This document shows positions 8,378 through 17,155 of a DNA stretch of 64,000 nt, in pieces. This stretch comes from Paracoccus chinensis (lineage in GTDB: Bacteria; Pseudomonadota; Alphaproteobacteria; Rhodobacterales; Rhodobacteraceae), in assembly GCF_900102885.1 (NCBI RefSeq), contig NZ_FNGE01000001.1:186001-250000 (forward strand). The letters are read 5' to 3'. Each line of letters starts with the position of its first letter. Position 1 is the stretch's first letter. The translations under genes were made by a program, and so were the position numbers. Under the pieces are notes generated by a model. The model was not told the origin of the DNA. It did not search any database and was given only the letters and a program-made list of their open reading frames with translations.

Positions 8378-11300
8378 ATGCCCCCATCTCCCGAGAAGGC
8401 CCGGCCCGCCGGCCGCCTTGGAAATGCCGAAACCGCCGCGGCCCTCGCCGAGCAGCTACCGCAGGGCGACATCATCTTCGCCGCCGAATCGGAAACCGAG
8501 GCCATGGCCGTCGCCCGTGCGCTGGCCGTGGCTGCGCCGGGGGCACAGGTGATCCTTCTGCCCGAAAGCGACGCGCTGCCGGGGGACAGCTCGCCCGCCT
8601 CGCCCGCCAACATCGGCCTGCGGAACGCCGGGATCTCGCGCCTGCGCGGGCGCGAGGACGGACCCGTCGCCCTGGTCACCACGGCCGACGCGCTGGCACT
8701 GGCCTGGCCCGCGCCGTCCGAGGTCCCGGCCGAGCTGCTGTCGGTGACGGTGGGCACCGAGATCAACCTGCCTGCCCTGCGCGATTCCATCGTGGCGCTG
8801 GGCTATGCCGAGGACGACCGGGTGGACGAGCCGGGCGAGGTCGCCCTGCGCGGGCAGGTGCTGGACGTCTTCCCCGCACAGTCCGAGGACCCCGTGCGGA
8901 TCGAGGTGGCGGAGGGCCGGATCGCCTGGATCAGCCTTTACGACATCCTCGACCAGCGCACGCTCTCCGAGGTCCAGTCCTGCACCATCGCCGCCGTGAC
9001 CGAGCCTGCGCTGGGCGAGACGCGCTGCGCCCTGCCCGACCACCTGCCCGGCGCGCGGCTGGTTCTGTCCCCCGCCGCCGACAAGCGTCGCCGCAATGTC
9101 CTGAAGCTGGCCGCCGAGATCGGCAGCGCCGCTGCGATCCGGCGCGTGCTGCCGGAAGAGGCTTGGGCGGCCTCGATCAAGGACCGCGAGACCCTGGAGC
9201 TGGCGCGCGCCGGCGACCCGCCGCCGCGCTTCGTCGAAAGCCGCGCGCCCGAACGCGCCTTCACCCGCACTGCCCGTGCCGTGCTGGAGGCAGGCGAGCG
9301 GCTGGTCCTTCTGGGCAGCGAGCGCGACCTGCGCTTCCTGTCCCGCCGCGCGGCACGTCTGCTGGAACGCACGATCCGCGCCGCCGGCTCTTGGGAGGAG
9401 GTCGCGGGGGCCGAGCCCGGCAGCCTCCTGTCCCTGCCCATGCCGGCCGAGCGGGGCTTCCGGCGCGACTGCGTTCTGGCCGTTGCCGCCGCCGACCTGC
9501 TGGGCAGCCGCGCCCTGCGCGAGGATGCCGTGGCCTCGGGCCAGACGCTTCTGGACCAGGTGGGCATCCGTATCGGCGACGTGGTGGTCCACGAGGACCA
9601 CGGCATCGGCGTCGTGGCGGGCATCGAGCCCTTGCCCGACCTGGGCGAGGGCGACCCGGGCGAGGCGATCCGCCTGACCTATGCGGCGGACGGCGTGCGG
9701 CTGGTCCCCGTCCTGCAGGCGCACCGCATCTGGCGCTATGGGGCCGAGCCCGAGGCGGTCACGCTCGACCGCCTGGACGGCTCGAGTTGGCGCAAGCGCA
9801 AGGACGAGGTCGAGGCGGCGGTTGCGGAAACCGCCCAAGCCCTTTCGGAACTGGCCGAGGCGCGCAGGGGGCAGGAGGCCCCGGTGCTGGAGGGCGATCC
9901 TGCGGATTACGAACGCTTCGCCGCGGGCTTCGCCTTCACCGAAACGCCCGACCAGGCCCGCGCCATCGAGGCGGTGCGCGACGACCTTGCCTCGGGGAAG
10001 CCGATGGACCGGCTGGTGATCGGCGACGTGGGCTACGGCAAGACCGAGGTCGCCCTGCGCGCGGCCGCCATCGCCGTGCTGGAGGGCCGTCAGGTGGCGG
10101 TCGCCGCCCCCACGACGGTTCTGGCGCGCCAGCATGTCGAAACTTTCCAGCGCCGCTTCGCCGCCTTGGGCAAGACGGTCGGCGCACTGCACCGCCTGTC
10201 CACTGCCGCCGAGAAGAAGGCGGTAAAGGAAGGACTGGCTGACGGCTCGATCGACGTCGTGATCGGCACGGGCGCGGTCGCGGGCAAGGGGGTCAGCTAC
10301 AAGGACCTCGGCCTTGTCATCATCGACGAGGAGCAGCGCTTCGGCACCGCCGACAAGGGGAAGCTGCGCGAGCTGTCCGCAGGCCATGTCCTGACGCTGA
10401 CCGCGACCCCCATCCCGCGCACCCTGCAATCGGCGCTGGTAGGCCTGCAGCAGCTGTCGGTCATCGCCACGCCCCCCGCGCGCCGCCAGCCCATCCGCAC
10501 CTCGGTCGCGCCCTTCGACGCAGGCACCCTGCGCGCGGCCCTGCTGCGCGAGCGCGCCCGGCGCGGGCAGAGCTTCGTCGTCGTCCCCCGGATCGAGGAC
10601 ATGGAGCCGATGGCCGAGCAGTTGCGCGAGCTTCTGCCCGGCTTCGAGATCCTGCAGGCCCATGGCAAGCTGCCCGCCGCCGAGATCGACGAGTCCATGA
10701 TCCGATTCGCCCGCGGCGAGGGCGACGTGCTGCTGGCCACCAACATCATCGAGGCGGGGCTGGACGTGCCGCAGGCCAACACCATGGTCGTCTGCAAGGC
10801 CGACCGCTTCGGCCTGTCGCAGCTGCACCAGTTGCGGGGCCGCGTAGGCCGGGGCAACCAGCGCGCCCACATGCTGATGTTCACGGAAGCCGGAAAAACG
10901 ATCCCCGAGCTGACGCTGAAGCGTCTGCAGACGCTGGAGACGCTGAACCGCCTGGGCGCGGGCTTCGAGATCAGCGCCCGCGACCTCGACCTGCGCGGGG
11001 CGGGCGACCTGCTGGGCGAGGAGCAGGCCGGCCACATGAAGCTGATCGGGATCGAGCTTTACCAGCGGCTGCTGGCCGACGCCCTGTCGGCGCGGGGCGG
11101 CGCAGGCGAGCGCTGGATCCCCGACCTTCAGCTTGGCCTGCAGGGGAAGCTGCCCGAAAGCTGGATCGCCGACCCGGACACGCGGCTGGAAATCTACATG
11201 CGTCTGGCCCGCATGGATTCCTCGGAAGCCGTCGACCTGCTGGAAGCGGAACTCGAAGACCGCTTCGGCGAGATCCCGGCCGAGGCGCGGGTGCTGCTGC

Positions 11301-11554
11301 AGATCGTCCGCCTGCGCGAGGCCGCCCATGCGGCGGGCATCGCCCGCGTGGTCGCCGGTCCCGCGGGCATCGTCCTTTACCCGCGCGAGGGGGCTACACC
11401 CGACGCCGAGGCGCTGGGGCTCGATGGCAAGGAGGACTGCCTCGTCCTGCGCGAGGCGATCGAGGACCCGCGCGAACGGCTCGAACGCACCGCCGGGCTG
11501 CTGGCGGCCGTGGCGGAGCGCGCCGAGGAGATGGAGCCCGCCCGGGCCGCCTGA
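8378..11554 (+). CDS. Mfd-like transcription-repair coupling factor (short, divergent)
   Basis: A 1058-residue protein with the Mfd architecture. The N-terminal UvrB-like region contains RGQVLDVFPAQSEDPVRIE. An RNA-polymerase-interaction domain starts at the VVHEDHGIG motif (about residue 402). A RecG-like translocase follows, with Walker A GDVGYGKT (549-556) and DEEQ (650-653), and then the C-terminal TRCF domain. Mfd removes stalled RNA polymerase and recruits UvrA. The N-terminus is divergent: where standard Mfd has a tryptophan-containing string near DCLPYDR, this has LPESDALPGD. It is also about 100 residues shorter than typical Mfd. I chose ATG 8378 (MPPSPEKARPAG); an upstream TTG at 8306 is the alternative. 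It could be a second Mfd-type protein. Confidence 0.8.
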   Translation: MPPSPEKARPAGRLGNAETAAALAEQLPQGDIIFAAESETEAMAVARALAVAAPGAQVILLPESDALPGDSSPASPANIGLRNAGISRLRGREDGPVALVTTADALALAWPAPSEVPAELLSVTVGTEINLPALRDSIVALGYAEDDRVDEPGEVALRGQVLDVFPAQSEDPVRIEVAEGRIAWISLYDILDQRTLSEVQSCTIAAVTEPALGETRCALPDHLPGARLVLSPAADKRRRNVLKLAAEIGSAAAIRRVLPEEAWAASIKDRETLELARAGDPPPRFVESRAPERAFTRTARAVLEAGERLVLLGSERDLRFLSRRAARLLERTIRAAGSWEEVAGAEPGSLLSLPMPAERGFRRDCVLAVAAADLLGSRALREDAVASGQTLLDQVGIRIGDVVVHEDHGIGVVAGIEPLPDLGEGDPGEAIRLTYAADGVRLVPVLQAHRIWRYGAEPEAVTLDRLDGSSWRKRKDEVEAAVAETAQALSELAEARRGQEAPVLEGDPADYERFAAGFAFTETPDQARAIEAVRDDLASGKPMDRLVIGDVGYGKTEVALRAAAIAVLEGRQVAVAAPTTVLARQHVETFQRRFAALGKTVGALHRLSTAAEKKAVKEGLADGSIDVVIGTGAVAGKGVSYKDLGLVIIDEEQRFGTADKGKLRELSAGHVLTLTATPIPRTLQSALVGLQQLSVIATPPARRQPIRTSVAPFDAGTLRAALLRERARRGQSFVVVPRIEDMEPMAEQLRELLPGFEILQAHGKLPAAEIDESMIRFARGEGDVLLATNIIEAGLDVPQANTMVVCKADRFGLSQLHQLRGRVGRGNQRAHMLMFTEAGKTIPELTLKRLQTLETLNRLGAGFEISARDLDLRGAGDLLGEEQAGHMKLIGIELYQRLLADALSARGGAGERWIPDLQLGLQGKLPESWIADPDTRLEIYMRLARMDSSEAVDLLEAELEDRFGEIPAEARVLLQIVRLREAAHAAGIARVVAGPAGIVLYPREGATPDAEALGLDGKEDCLVLREAIEDPRERLERTAGLLAAVAERAEEMEPARAA

Positions 11555-11677
11555 CGCAGGGGCCGCGGCGTCAAGCCTGCGCCGGACACTGAACCCGACG
11601 GCCCCGCTGGCCGTTGGGGCCGGGACCGCCTATGTGACAGGCCGTTCATTCATGCCGTTGATTTCACGGGGGACCGC

Positions 11678-13057
11678 ATGGCCTTGTCCGACACCACTGG
11701 CAGTCTGATGCGCGGGCTTGGGCTGGCCGATCCGGTCATCCGCCTGGGCGTCACGGGTCTCAGCCGGGCGGGCAAGACGGTGTTCATCACCTCGCTGGTG
11801 GCGAACCTGCTGGACAGGGGGCGGATGCCGGGCCTGCGGGCGGCGGCCGACGGCACCATCCGCGCGGCCTGGCTGCAGCCCCAGCCCGACGACACCGTGC
11901 CCCGCTTCGAGTTCGAACGTCACCTTGCCGCCCTGACCGGCCCCGACCCCCACTGGCCCGAGGGCACCCGCCATGTCAGCGAGCTGCGCCTGTCCTTGCG
12001 GGTCCAGCCGCGCGGGCTTCTGTCGGGACTGAGGGGCGTGCAGAACATCCACCTCGACATCGTGGACTACCCCGGCGAGTGGCTTCTGGACCTGCGCCTG
12101 ATGGACCGCAGCTTTGCGCAATGGTCCGCCGAGACGCTGGAGCGGATGGAGGGCCGCCCCGGCGCGGAGGCCTATCTTTCGGGCCTCGGCGGCATCGACG
12201 CGCAGGCGCGCTTTGCCGAGCCTCTGGCCCAGCGCATGACGGCCTCCTACACGGCGCATCTGGCGGCAGCGCGGGACGCGGGCTTTTCGGACACCACGCC
12301 GGGACGGTTCCTGCTGCCGGGGGAGATGGAGGGCTCGCCCGCGCTGACCTTCTCTCCGCTGCCCGAGACAATGGCGGGCTCACCCCTGTACAAGGAATTC
12401 CGGCGCCGCTTCGACGCCTACAAGTCGCGCGTGGTCCGGCCCTTCTTCCGCGACCACTTCGCCCGCATCGACCGGCAGGTGGTGCTGGTGGATGTCCTCG
12501 GCGCCATCCATGCCGGTCCCCGCGCGGTCGAGGACATGCGCCGCGCCATGGCCGACATCCTGTCGGCCTTCCGCCCCGGCCGGGTGGGCTGGCTTTCCCA
12601 GCTTCTGGGCACGCGGCGGGTGGAACGCATCCTGTTCGCCGCGACCAAGGCCGACCACTTGCACCATCTGCAGCACGCGCGGCTGACGAACATCCTGACC
12701 GCCATGCTGCGCGAGGCCCGCGACCGCGCCGACTTCCAGGGCGCGCGCACCGAGGCGCTGGCCCTTGCCGCCCTGCGCACCACGACCGAGGAGATCATCC
12801 GGCAGGAGGGGCTGGATCTGCCCGCCGTGCGCGGCACGCTGATGGACGGACGGCAGGCGGCCTTCTACCCCGGCGAGCTGCCCGACAACCCCGCCGACCT
12901 GCTGCGCCCGGCAGCGGAAGGCGCGACCCGCTGGCTCGATGCAGATTATGCCGTGATGAACTTCGCCCCTGCCCCGAACACCCTTCGCCCCGGCGACGGC
13001 CCGCCCCATATCCGGTTGGACCGCGCCGCCGAGTTCCTGATCGGGGACCGGTTGTGA
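11678..13057 (+). CDS. ycjX: YcjX family P-loop protein (DUF463)
   Basis: A 459-residue cytoplasmic P-loop NTPase with the Walker A motif GLSRAGKT at residues 27-34. It has the long family-specific stretch that includes NIHLDIVDYPGEWLLDL and the ATKADHLHH element, which looks like a GTPase-type NKxD-like specificity loop. YcjX proteins are conserved next to YcjF in proteobacteria and linked to stress (phage shock in enterobacteria); the molecular role is unclear. Here, too, the YcjF homologue follows 78 bp downstream on the same strand. That gap contains a small ORF and a palindrome. Confidence 0.9.
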   Translation: MALSDTTGSLMRGLGLADPVIRLGVTGLSRAGKTVFITSLVANLLDRGRMPGLRAAADGTIRAAWLQPQPDDTVPRFEFERHLAALTGPDPHWPEGTRHVSELRLSLRVQPRGLLSGLRGVQNIHLDIVDYPGEWLLDLRLMDRSFAQWSAETLERMEGRPGAEAYLSGLGGIDAQARFAEPLAQRMTASYTAHLAAARDAGFSDTTPGRFLLPGEMEGSPALTFSPLPETMAGSPLYKEFRRRFDAYKSRVVRPFFRDHFARIDRQVVLVDVLGAIHAGPRAVEDMRRAMADILSAFRPGRVGWLSQLLGTRRVERILFAATKADHLHHLQHARLTNILTAMLREARDRADFQGARTEALALAALRTTTEEIIRQEGLDLPAVRGTLMDGRQAAFYPGELPDNPADLLRPAAEGATRWLDADYAVMNFAPAPNTLRPGDGPPHIRLDRAAEFLIGDRL

Positions 13058-13071
13058 GGAGCCGAGGGAAA

Positions 13072-13143
13072 ATGCAAATGGAAAACCTTTCCATGCAAGA
13101 CGATCAGATATCGGTCCTGCTCAACGAGGGTCGTGATGGCTGA
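13072..13143 (+). CDS. Possible 23-residue ORF between ycjX and ycjF
   Basis: Reads MQMENLSMQDDQISVLLNEG, then RDG and stop. A purine-rich GAGGGAAA lies directly upstream, and the TGA overlaps the first codons of the YcjF gene (stop at 13141-13143, next ATG at 13136). It contains no hydrophobic segment. It could be a coupled leader peptide or simply a chance frame. The same bases contain a 17-bp palindrome, so the segment may serve as a regulatory site instead. No function is known to me. Confidence 0.25.
   Translation: MQMENLSMQDDQISVLLNEGRDG
13078..13094. promoter_or_regulatory. 17-bp palindrome between ycjX and ycjF
   Basis: ATGGAAA-ACC-TTTCCAT is a perfect 7-bp inverted repeat around a 3-base centre. 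It sits 42 bp before the YcjF start, in a locally AT-richer patch between two GC-rich genes. Such symmetry fits an operator for a dimeric regulator, or a small RNA hairpin that would affect coupling between ycjX and ycjF. The binding factor is unknown. Confidence 0.35.
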
Positions 13144-14344
13144 CACTCCTCCGCCCCGCCGCGGGCCGGTGCTGATCGAATACGGACCCGCTGCGCCCGA
13201 AAGCGCGGCAGAACCCGAGGCAGCTCGCACGGCTTCCGGGCCCGAGGATGCCACGTCGCGGCCGCAGGAGACCCGCCCGGACCCGCAGGACCGCGTGGTG
13301 CCTGGTCCGGTCCCGCCCCGCGTCGAACGGACCGACACGCCCCCTCCGCGCCGGGACGCCCGCGCGCCGCGCCTGCTGGATGCGCCCCCCGGTCCCTCGC
13401 CCGCCGACGCGCCGCCCATCGACGATGGGCTGGCCTCTCCCCTGCCCCGCCCGCGCACGATGGAGATGGTGACGCGGATCGTGGGGCGCGGCCCCTCGAA
13501 GGTGACGCGGTTCTTCCTGAACAGCCTCGCGGCTCTGCTGACCTTTCTGCTGTCCATGGCGGCGCTGCGATTCTTCGACAGCCTCATGGCGCGCTCGCCG
13601 GTGCTGGGCTGGATCGGGATCGGGCTGTTTGCGGCCTTCACGCTGGCCACCCTGGCGCTGGCGGTGCGCGAATACGCCGCCTGGGCGCGGCTGGGGCGCA
13701 TCGACGCAATCCACCGCGAATCGGGGCTTGCCCTGTCCTCGGGCGACCTGAAGCGCGCGAACGCGGCGGTGGACCGGCTCGACGCGCTTTACGCCCGCCG
13801 CCCCGAGATGGCGCGCGCGCGCCAGAACCTCGCCCAGCGCCGGGGCGACAGCTTCGATGCCCGCGTGGTCCTGGCGGTGGCCGAGGCCGAGTTGCTCGCC
13901 CCCCTCGACCAGCAGGCGCGGCGCGAGATCGAGGGCGCGGCCCGCACCGTCGCCGCCGCGACCGCCCTGATCCCGCTGGCGCTGGCCGACGTGCTGACGG
14001 CGCTGGCCGCGAACCTGCGGATGATCCGCCGCATGGCCGAGATCTACGGCGGCCGCGCGGGTGCGGTGGGCGGCTGGCGGCTGGCCCGCACCGTCATCAC
14101 CCACCTGATCGCCACGGGCGCGGTCGCGGCGGGCGACGACCTGATCCACACCGTCGCGGGCGGCGGCATCCTCGCCAAGGTCAGCCGCCGCTTCGGCGAG
14201 GGAGTCGTGAACGGCGCGCTGACTGCCCGGGTCGGCATCGCCGCAATGGAGGTCTGCCGCCCCCTGCCCTTCATCCAGGCGCCGCGTCCCAAGGTCGGCA
14301 ACCTGCTGACGCGGGGCCTCAAGGGTCTGTTCGGCAACGACTGA
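13136..14344 (+). CDS. ycjF: YcjF family membrane protein (TIGR01620/DUF697)
   Basis: A 402-residue protein. The first ~110 residues are a proline- and arginine-rich, probably disordered cytoplasmic segment. Two hydrophobic helices follow (about residues 125-180), and then a soluble C-terminal DUF697 domain containing the RMAEIYGGRAGAVGGWRLAR stretch typical of TIGR01620 proteins. It pairs with YcjX upstream. The start at ATG 13136 is favoured over a GTG one codon earlier because GAGGG at 13126-13130 is spaced correctly for it. Function is unknown; the pairing with YcjX suggests a membrane receptor or partner for that NTPase. Confidence 0.88.
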   Translation: MADTPPPRRGPVLIEYGPAAPESAAEPEAARTASGPEDATSRPQETRPDPQDRVVPGPVPPRVERTDTPPPRRDARAPRLLDAPPGPSPADAPPIDDGLASPLPRPRTMEMVTRIVGRGPSKVTRFFLNSLAALLTFLLSMAALRFFDSLMARSPVLGWIGIGLFAAFTLATLALAVREYAAWARLGRIDAIHRESGLALSSGDLKRANAAVDRLDALYARRPEMARARQNLAQRRGDSFDARVVLAVAEAELLAPLDQQARREIEGAARTVAAATALIPLALADVLTALAANLRMIRRMAEIYGGRAGAVGGWRLARTVITHLIATGAVAAGDDLIHTVAGGGILAKVSRRFGEGVVNGALTARVGIAAMEVCRPLPFIQAPRPKVGNLLTRGLKGLFGND

Positions 14345-14444
14345 CGCCCGATCGGGCGCCGGTCCGCCGTCAGCGGATGAAAGCTCCGTGCATCGCGCCT
14401 GCCGCCCCTTTCGCCCGCGCGCCCGAGACACTAGCCTGCGGGGC

Positions 14445-15065
14445 ATGAGATGGAACCTGCCCAACCTGCTGACGCTTCTGCGCCTGGTCGCCGCCCCCGG
14501 GGTGCCGCTGATGTTTCTGTTCATCAGCCGTCCCTTCGCCGATTTCGCGGCGCTGGCGCTGTTCGTTCTGGCAGCGGTGACAGACTGGATCGACGGCCAT
14601 CTGGCACGCAGCTGGCAGCAGGAAAGCCGTTTCGGCGCGGCGATGGATCCGATCGCGGACAAGGCGATGGTGGTGATCGCGCTGGTCGTGATCACCGGCT
14701 ATTCCGGCATGAACCCCTGGCTGATCCTGCCCGCGACCGTGATCCTGTTCCGCGAGGTCTTCGTGGCGGGCCTGCGCGAGTTCCTGGGCTCGGATGCCGG
14801 GCGGCTGAAGGTCACCAAGCTTGCCAAGTGGAAGACCACCGCCCAGATGATCGCCATTGCCGTCATGTTCCTGGGCACGGGCATCGACTATTACGAAAAG
14901 GGCCTGCCGCCGCTGGTGGGCGAAGGCCGCGTCTGGCGCGGCGACTGGTCGGACCTCGCCACGCATCTGGGGCTGGTCCTGATGTGGATCGCGGCGATCC
15001 TGACCGCGATCACCGGCTGGGATTATTTCCAGAAGGCCCGGCCCTGGCTGAGGGATGTGCGATGA
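14445..15065 (+). CDS. pgsA: CDP-diacylglycerol-glycerol-3-phosphate 3-phosphatidyltransferase
   Basis: The committed enzyme of phosphatidylglycerol synthesis in the inner membrane. The CDP-alcohol phosphotransferase signature D-x2-DG-x2-AR-x8-G-x3-D-x3-D is visible as TDWIDGHLARSWQQ, then FGAAMDPIADK. Several hydrophobic helices follow, and the 206-residue length is normal. The start MRWNLPNLLTLLRL is the classical PgsA N-terminus; an open upstream extension of 19 codons has no family resemblance. The stop overlaps the moaD start by 4 bp (ATGA), a pgsA-moaD-moaE arrangement often seen in Rhodobacteraceae. Confidence 0.95.
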   Translation: MRWNLPNLLTLLRLVAAPGVPLMFLFISRPFADFAALALFVLAAVTDWIDGHLARSWQQESRFGAAMDPIADKAMVVIALVVITGYSGMNPWLILPATVILFREVFVAGLREFLGSDAGRLKVTKLAKWKTTAQMIAIAVMFLGTGIDYYEKGLPPLVGEGRVWRGDWSDLATHLGLVLMWIAAILTAITGWDYFQKARPWLRDVR

Positions 15066-15313
15066 CGCTGGATATCCTTTACTTCGCCTGGCTGCGCGAG
15101 CGCATCGGCGCCCCCCGCGAGCGCGTGGAAACCTCGGCCGCGACCGTGCGTGAGCTGGTGGCGGAACTGGTCGCCCGCACCGACCGCCACGCGGCGGCGC
15201 TGTCGGACCTGGGCGCGGTGCGCGTGGCCGTGGACCAGGCACTCACGGATCTGGACGCGCCCTTGGGCAATGCCCGCGAGGTCGCCTTCTTTCCGCCGAT
15301 GACGGGCGGCTGA
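15062..15313 (+). CDS. moaD: Molybdopterin synthase sulfur-carrier subunit
   Basis: A small ubiquitin-fold protein of 83 residues that carries the thiocarboxylate used to build the dithiolene of molybdopterin. The start MTLDILYFAWLRERIG and the end VAFFPPMTGG, with the required C-terminal Gly-Gly, are diagnostic. The start codon overlaps the pgsA stop, and the stop shares one base with the moaE start, so all three genes are probably translationally coupled. Confidence 0.95.
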   Translation: MTLDILYFAWLRERIGAPRERVETSAATVRELVAELVARTDRHAAALSDLGAVRVAVDQALTDLDAPLGNAREVAFFPPMTGG

Positions 15314-15744
15314 TGCGTGTCCTTGTCCAGCCGGAGCCCTTCGACGCCGCCGCCCTGACGCAGGGCTTCGGCGCGGGCGCGGGCGCGGTCGTGACCTTCA
15401 CCGGCCTCGTGCGCGGAGACGACGGCCTGACGGCGCTGGAGATCGAGCATTACCCCGGCATGACCGAGCGCGCCCTGTCCGAACACGCGCAGGCGGCCGC
15501 CGAGCGCTTCGGCCTGTCCGACGTGCTCGTTGTCCACCGTCATGGCCGCATCGCGGTCGGCGAGCCGATCATGATAGTCGCCACCGCCGCCCGCCACCGC
15601 CGCGCGGCCTTTGATGCCGCCGATTTCCTGATGGACTGGCTGAAATCCCGCGCGCCCTTCTGGAAGCGCGAGATCGGCGCGCAAGGCCCGCGCGGCTGGG
15701 TCGCCGCGAAGGACGAGGACGAGGCGGCACTGAACCGCTGGTAG
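15313..15744 (+). CDS. moaE: Molybdopterin synthase catalytic subunit
   Basis: The 143-residue MoaE forms a heterotetramer with MoaD and converts cyclic pyranopterin monophosphate to molybdopterin. Family landmarks are GAVVTFTGLVRG, the LEIEHYPGMTE element, VLVVHRHGRIAVGE, and the C-terminal MDWLKSRAPFWKRE with the catalytic lysines. The start codon overlaps the moaD stop by one base. Presence of moaDE implies that the organism makes molybdoenzymes, none of which is encoded in the window. Confidence 0.96.
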   Translation: MRVLVQPEPFDAAALTQGFGAGAGAVVTFTGLVRGDDGLTALEIEHYPGMTERALSEHAQAAAERFGLSDVLVVHRHGRIAVGEPIMIVATAARHRRAAFDAADFLMDWLKSRAPFWKREIGAQGPRGWVAAKDEDEAALNRW

Positions 15745-15745
15745 G

Positions 15746-16048
15746 TCAGGATCCCGGCAGGATCAGCCCGCCCATCTGCACCGCCGTATAGCGGAAGCCG
15801 AGGCCCGCGGTCAGCACCGGGTCGCCCTTGACCAGCCGCAGCGCGTCGGCCTCGCTGTCGGCCCAGACAAGGGCCAGGCCCCAGACCCCCTCGGGGTCCA
15901 GCACGGGGCCGACCGCAATCGCGTAGCCCTCGTCGGCCATCGCCTGCCACCAGGCCGCATGGTGCGTCATCGCCTGCTCTTCGGCGGCGGTCGCGCCATC
16001 GGGAAAGTCGGGGCGGGGAGGGTGAAGGCGTAGAAGGATGGCGGGCAT
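15746..16048 (-). CDS. YciI family protein
   Basis: A 100-residue single-domain protein of the YciI/YCII type (dimeric alpha-beta barrel, ferredoxin-like). It starts MPAILLRLHPPRPDF and contains HHAAWWQAMADEGYAIAVGP, with the conserved His and the pattern H-x3-W. It then has the YciI-like WADSEADALRLVKGDPVL segment. The molecular function is unclear; some relatives are hydrolases or dehalogenase-like. It is convergent with moaE, one base apart, so it is not part of that operon. Confidence 0.85.
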   Translation of the reverse strand: MPAILLRLHPPRPDFPDGATAAEEQAMTHHAAWWQAMADEGYAIAVGPVLDPEGVWGLALVWADSEADALRLVKGDPVLTAGLGFRYTAVQMGGLILPGS

Positions 16049-16195
16049 GGCAACCTCGTGCCTTTCTGGCGCGAGACTGCGCCCCCGGACGCCCCTTGGC
16101 AAGCGGCCCTGCGCGCGGTCCCTGCCGCGCGGCCTTCGTTGCAATCCGCCGCCTTGCCCCGCATATAGGCGGCGATCAGCGAAAGGCGCCCGCCC

Positions 16196-17155
16196 ATGAC
16201 CTATCTCGAGTTCGAAAAGCCGCTGTCCGACCTGGAAGGCAAGGCCGAGGAGCTGCGCGCGCTCGCCCGCCGGGGCGAGGGCGTTGATCTCGAGAAAGAG
16301 GCCGCGGCGCTGGACCGCAAGGCGCAGGACATGCTGCGCGACCTTTACCGCAACCTCGATCCGTGGCGGAAGGCGCTGGTCGCGCGCCACCCCGACCGGC
16401 CGCACTGCAAGGACTATGTCGAGACGCTGTTCACCGAATGGACGCCGCTCGCGGGCGACCGCGCCTTCGGCGACGACCACGCGGTCATGGGAGGCCTTGC
16501 CCGCTTCCGCGACCAGGCGGTGGTGGTGATCGGGCACGAGAAGGGCAACGACACCCGCTCGCGCATCCACCGCAACTTCGGCATGGCCCGCCCCGAAGGC
16601 TATCGCAAGGCGATCCGGTTGATGGACATGGCCGACCGCTTCCGCCTGCCGGTGGTGACCCTGGTGGACACGCCCGGCGCCTATCCCGGCAAGGGCGCCG
16701 AGGAGCGTGGCCAGTCTGAAGCCATCGCGCGATCGACCGAGAAATGCCTGCAGATCGGCGTGCCCCTTGTCTCGGTCATCATCGGCGAGGGCGGGTCGGG
16801 CGGCGCGGTGGCCTTCGCCACGGCCGACCGCGTGGCGATGCTGGAACATTCGATCTATTCGGTGATCTCGCCCGAGGGCTGCGCCTCGATCCTGTGGAAG
16901 GACGCCGACAAGATGCGCGAGGCGGCCGAGGCGCTGAAGCTGACCGCGCAGGACCTGAAAAAGCTGGGCGTGATCGACGCGATCATCCCCGAGCCCACCG
17001 GTGGCGCCCAGCGCGAACGCGACGAGACGATCCGCTCGGTCGGCGACGAGATCGCGCGTCTTCTGGGCGAGTTGCAGGGCCGCAAGCCCGCCGACCTGAT
17101 CCGCGCCCGGCGGCAGAAGTTCCTCGACATGGGCGCGCGCGGCCTGGCGGCCTGA
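16196..17155 (+). CDS. accA: Acetyl-CoA carboxylase carboxyltransferase subunit alpha
   Basis: With AccD it transfers the carboxyl group from biotin to acetyl-CoA, the first step of fatty-acid synthesis. The 319-residue length is normal. The family start [15 protein letters not shown] is followed by the coiled helical region, [16 protein letters not shown], the [17 protein letters not shown] carboxybiotin/CoA-site motif and [12 protein letters not shown]. It is monocistronic in this window. The ~650 bp after it contain no convincing gene. Confidence 0.97.
   Translation: MTYLEFEKPLSDLEGKAEELRALARRGEGVDLEKEAAALDRKAQDMLRDLYRNLDPWRKALVARHPDRPHCKDYVETLFTEWTPLAGDRAFGDDHAVMGGLARFRDQAVVVIGHEKGNDTRSRIHRNFGMARPEGYRKAIRLMDMADRFRLPVVTLVDTPGAYPGKGAEERGQSEAIARSTEKCLQIGVPLVSVIIGEGGSGGAVAFATADRVAMLEHSIYSVISPEGCASILWKDADKMREAAEALKLTAQDLKKLGVIDAIIPEPTGGAQRERDETIRSVGDEIARLLGELQGRKPADLIRARRQKFLDMGARGLAA

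Noticed and set aside
8456-11329. A ~950-codon open frame antisense to the Mfd-like gene
   Set aside because: Again a GC-driven shadow: the product is rich in Gln, His, Arg and Gly with no domain, and the plus strand encodes clear helicase motifs.
14345-14358. CGCCCGATCGGGCG palindrome after ycjF
   Set aside because: Short and of low complexity, with no T run; such GC palindromes are frequent by chance in this composition.
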